5,521 nucleotides of DNA from Minisyncoccota bacterium (GTDB taxonomy: Bacteria; Patescibacteriota; Minisyncoccia; UBA6257; 1-14-0-10-40-38): NCBI GenBank assembly GCA_009694925.1, contig SIBX01000033.1:1-5521 (forward strand), read 5' to 3'. The stretch's first letter is position 1. Every line of letters starts with the position of its first letter. The position numbers were made by a program, and so were the translations under genes. Of the stretch, positions 5,407 to 5,521 are shown in pieces. Under the pieces are notes generated by a model that had not been told where the DNA came from, made no database searches, and saw only the letters and a program-made list of their open reading frames with translations.

Positions 5407-5521
5407 ATTCTAGGATTTTGGGTTCGTTACTTGAGGAAATATAATAATTTATTTTCTTAACAAGTTCATCAATGGAAATTCTTGCTTTCACTATATAATC
5501 CACCACCCCCAACTGCTTGCC
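5405..5521 (-). CDS. C-terminus of a third response-regulator receiver protein (partial, runs off the right edge)
   Basis: On the minus strand an open frame enters from the window edge and ends at TAA (5407 to 5405), giving 38 residues. The visible part reads L-G-V-V-D-Y-I-V-K-A-R-I-S-I-D-E-L-V-K-K-I (4-24), which matches the end of a receiver domain: beta5 with the conserved phosphorylation-site Lys (residue 12 of the fragment), followed by helix alpha5. It parallels the ends of the other two receivers here (L-N-K-S-E-D-I-D-I-L-I-E-K-I and L-L-K-S-Q-D-I-D-Y-I-V-N-K-V). After alpha5 there is a short polar tail and then the stop, so no output domain follows on the C-terminal side. The phosphoacceptor Asp lies outside the window. 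The gene converges on the oxygenase-like gene and shares its terminator. Confidence 0.75.
   Translation of the reverse strand, partial: GKQLGVVDYIVKARISIDELVKKINYYISSSNEPKILE

Noticed and set aside
1..5521. UGA recoding to glycine or tryptophan
   Set aside because: All genes translate fully with the standard code, with no in-frame TGA, and tryptophan is encoded by TGG; the window gives no positive evidence for recoding.

Overview
The window is an AT-rich, compact, nine-gene segment (seven complete genes, two cut by the window edges) from a bacterium. The most likely source is a Candidate Phyla Radiation / Patescibacteria (Parcubacteria-like) genome. This is inferred from the low GC content, the absence of Shine-Dalgarno motifs, stand-alone receiver proteins with an unusual internal insertion, an RNHCP-domain protein, and poorly conserved small proteins beside translation genes. 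No rRNA, tRNA, CRISPR array or insertion sequence was seen, and the standard genetic code fits every gene.

Left part, all on the minus strand. At 1-138 is the start of a secreted or anchored protein with a clear signal peptide and its own promoter (149-178) that leaves almost no leader. Upstream of it is a two-gene unit: an RNHCP zinc-ribbon-like protein (1353-1787), then, 7 nt later, an E1/ThiF-like adenylating enzyme of the Rv1355c-like type (200-1345). A hairpin with a U-tract (1849-1883) separates this pair from a second minus-strand unit that reads receiver-only regulator (3291-3689), receiver-only regulator (2900-3289), trpS (1894-2886). The intergenic gaps in that unit are 1 and 13 nt.

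Centre. A 117-nt divergent intergenic region (3690-3806) holds promoter-like elements in both directions and a perfect 16-bp palindrome (3716-3731), a candidate operator shared by the regulator-trpS unit and the rightward unit.

Right part. The plus-strand unit is prfA (3807-4556) followed by a 256-residue protein (4581-5351). PrfA is an RF1 that retains the PxT codon-recognition motif and the GGQ motif but has no N-terminal domain 1. The second protein carries an HxD...H...R arrangement typical of Fe(II)/2-oxoglutarate oxygenases. A strong bidirectional terminator (5376-5406) ends this unit and also serves a third receiver protein entering from the right on the minus strand (5405-5521, C-terminus only).

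The theme is translation (release factor, tryptophanyl-tRNA synthetase) interleaved with orphan receiver proteins. The most noteworthy points are the domain-1-less RF1, its putative oxygenase partner, and the coupling of paired receiver proteins to trpS.
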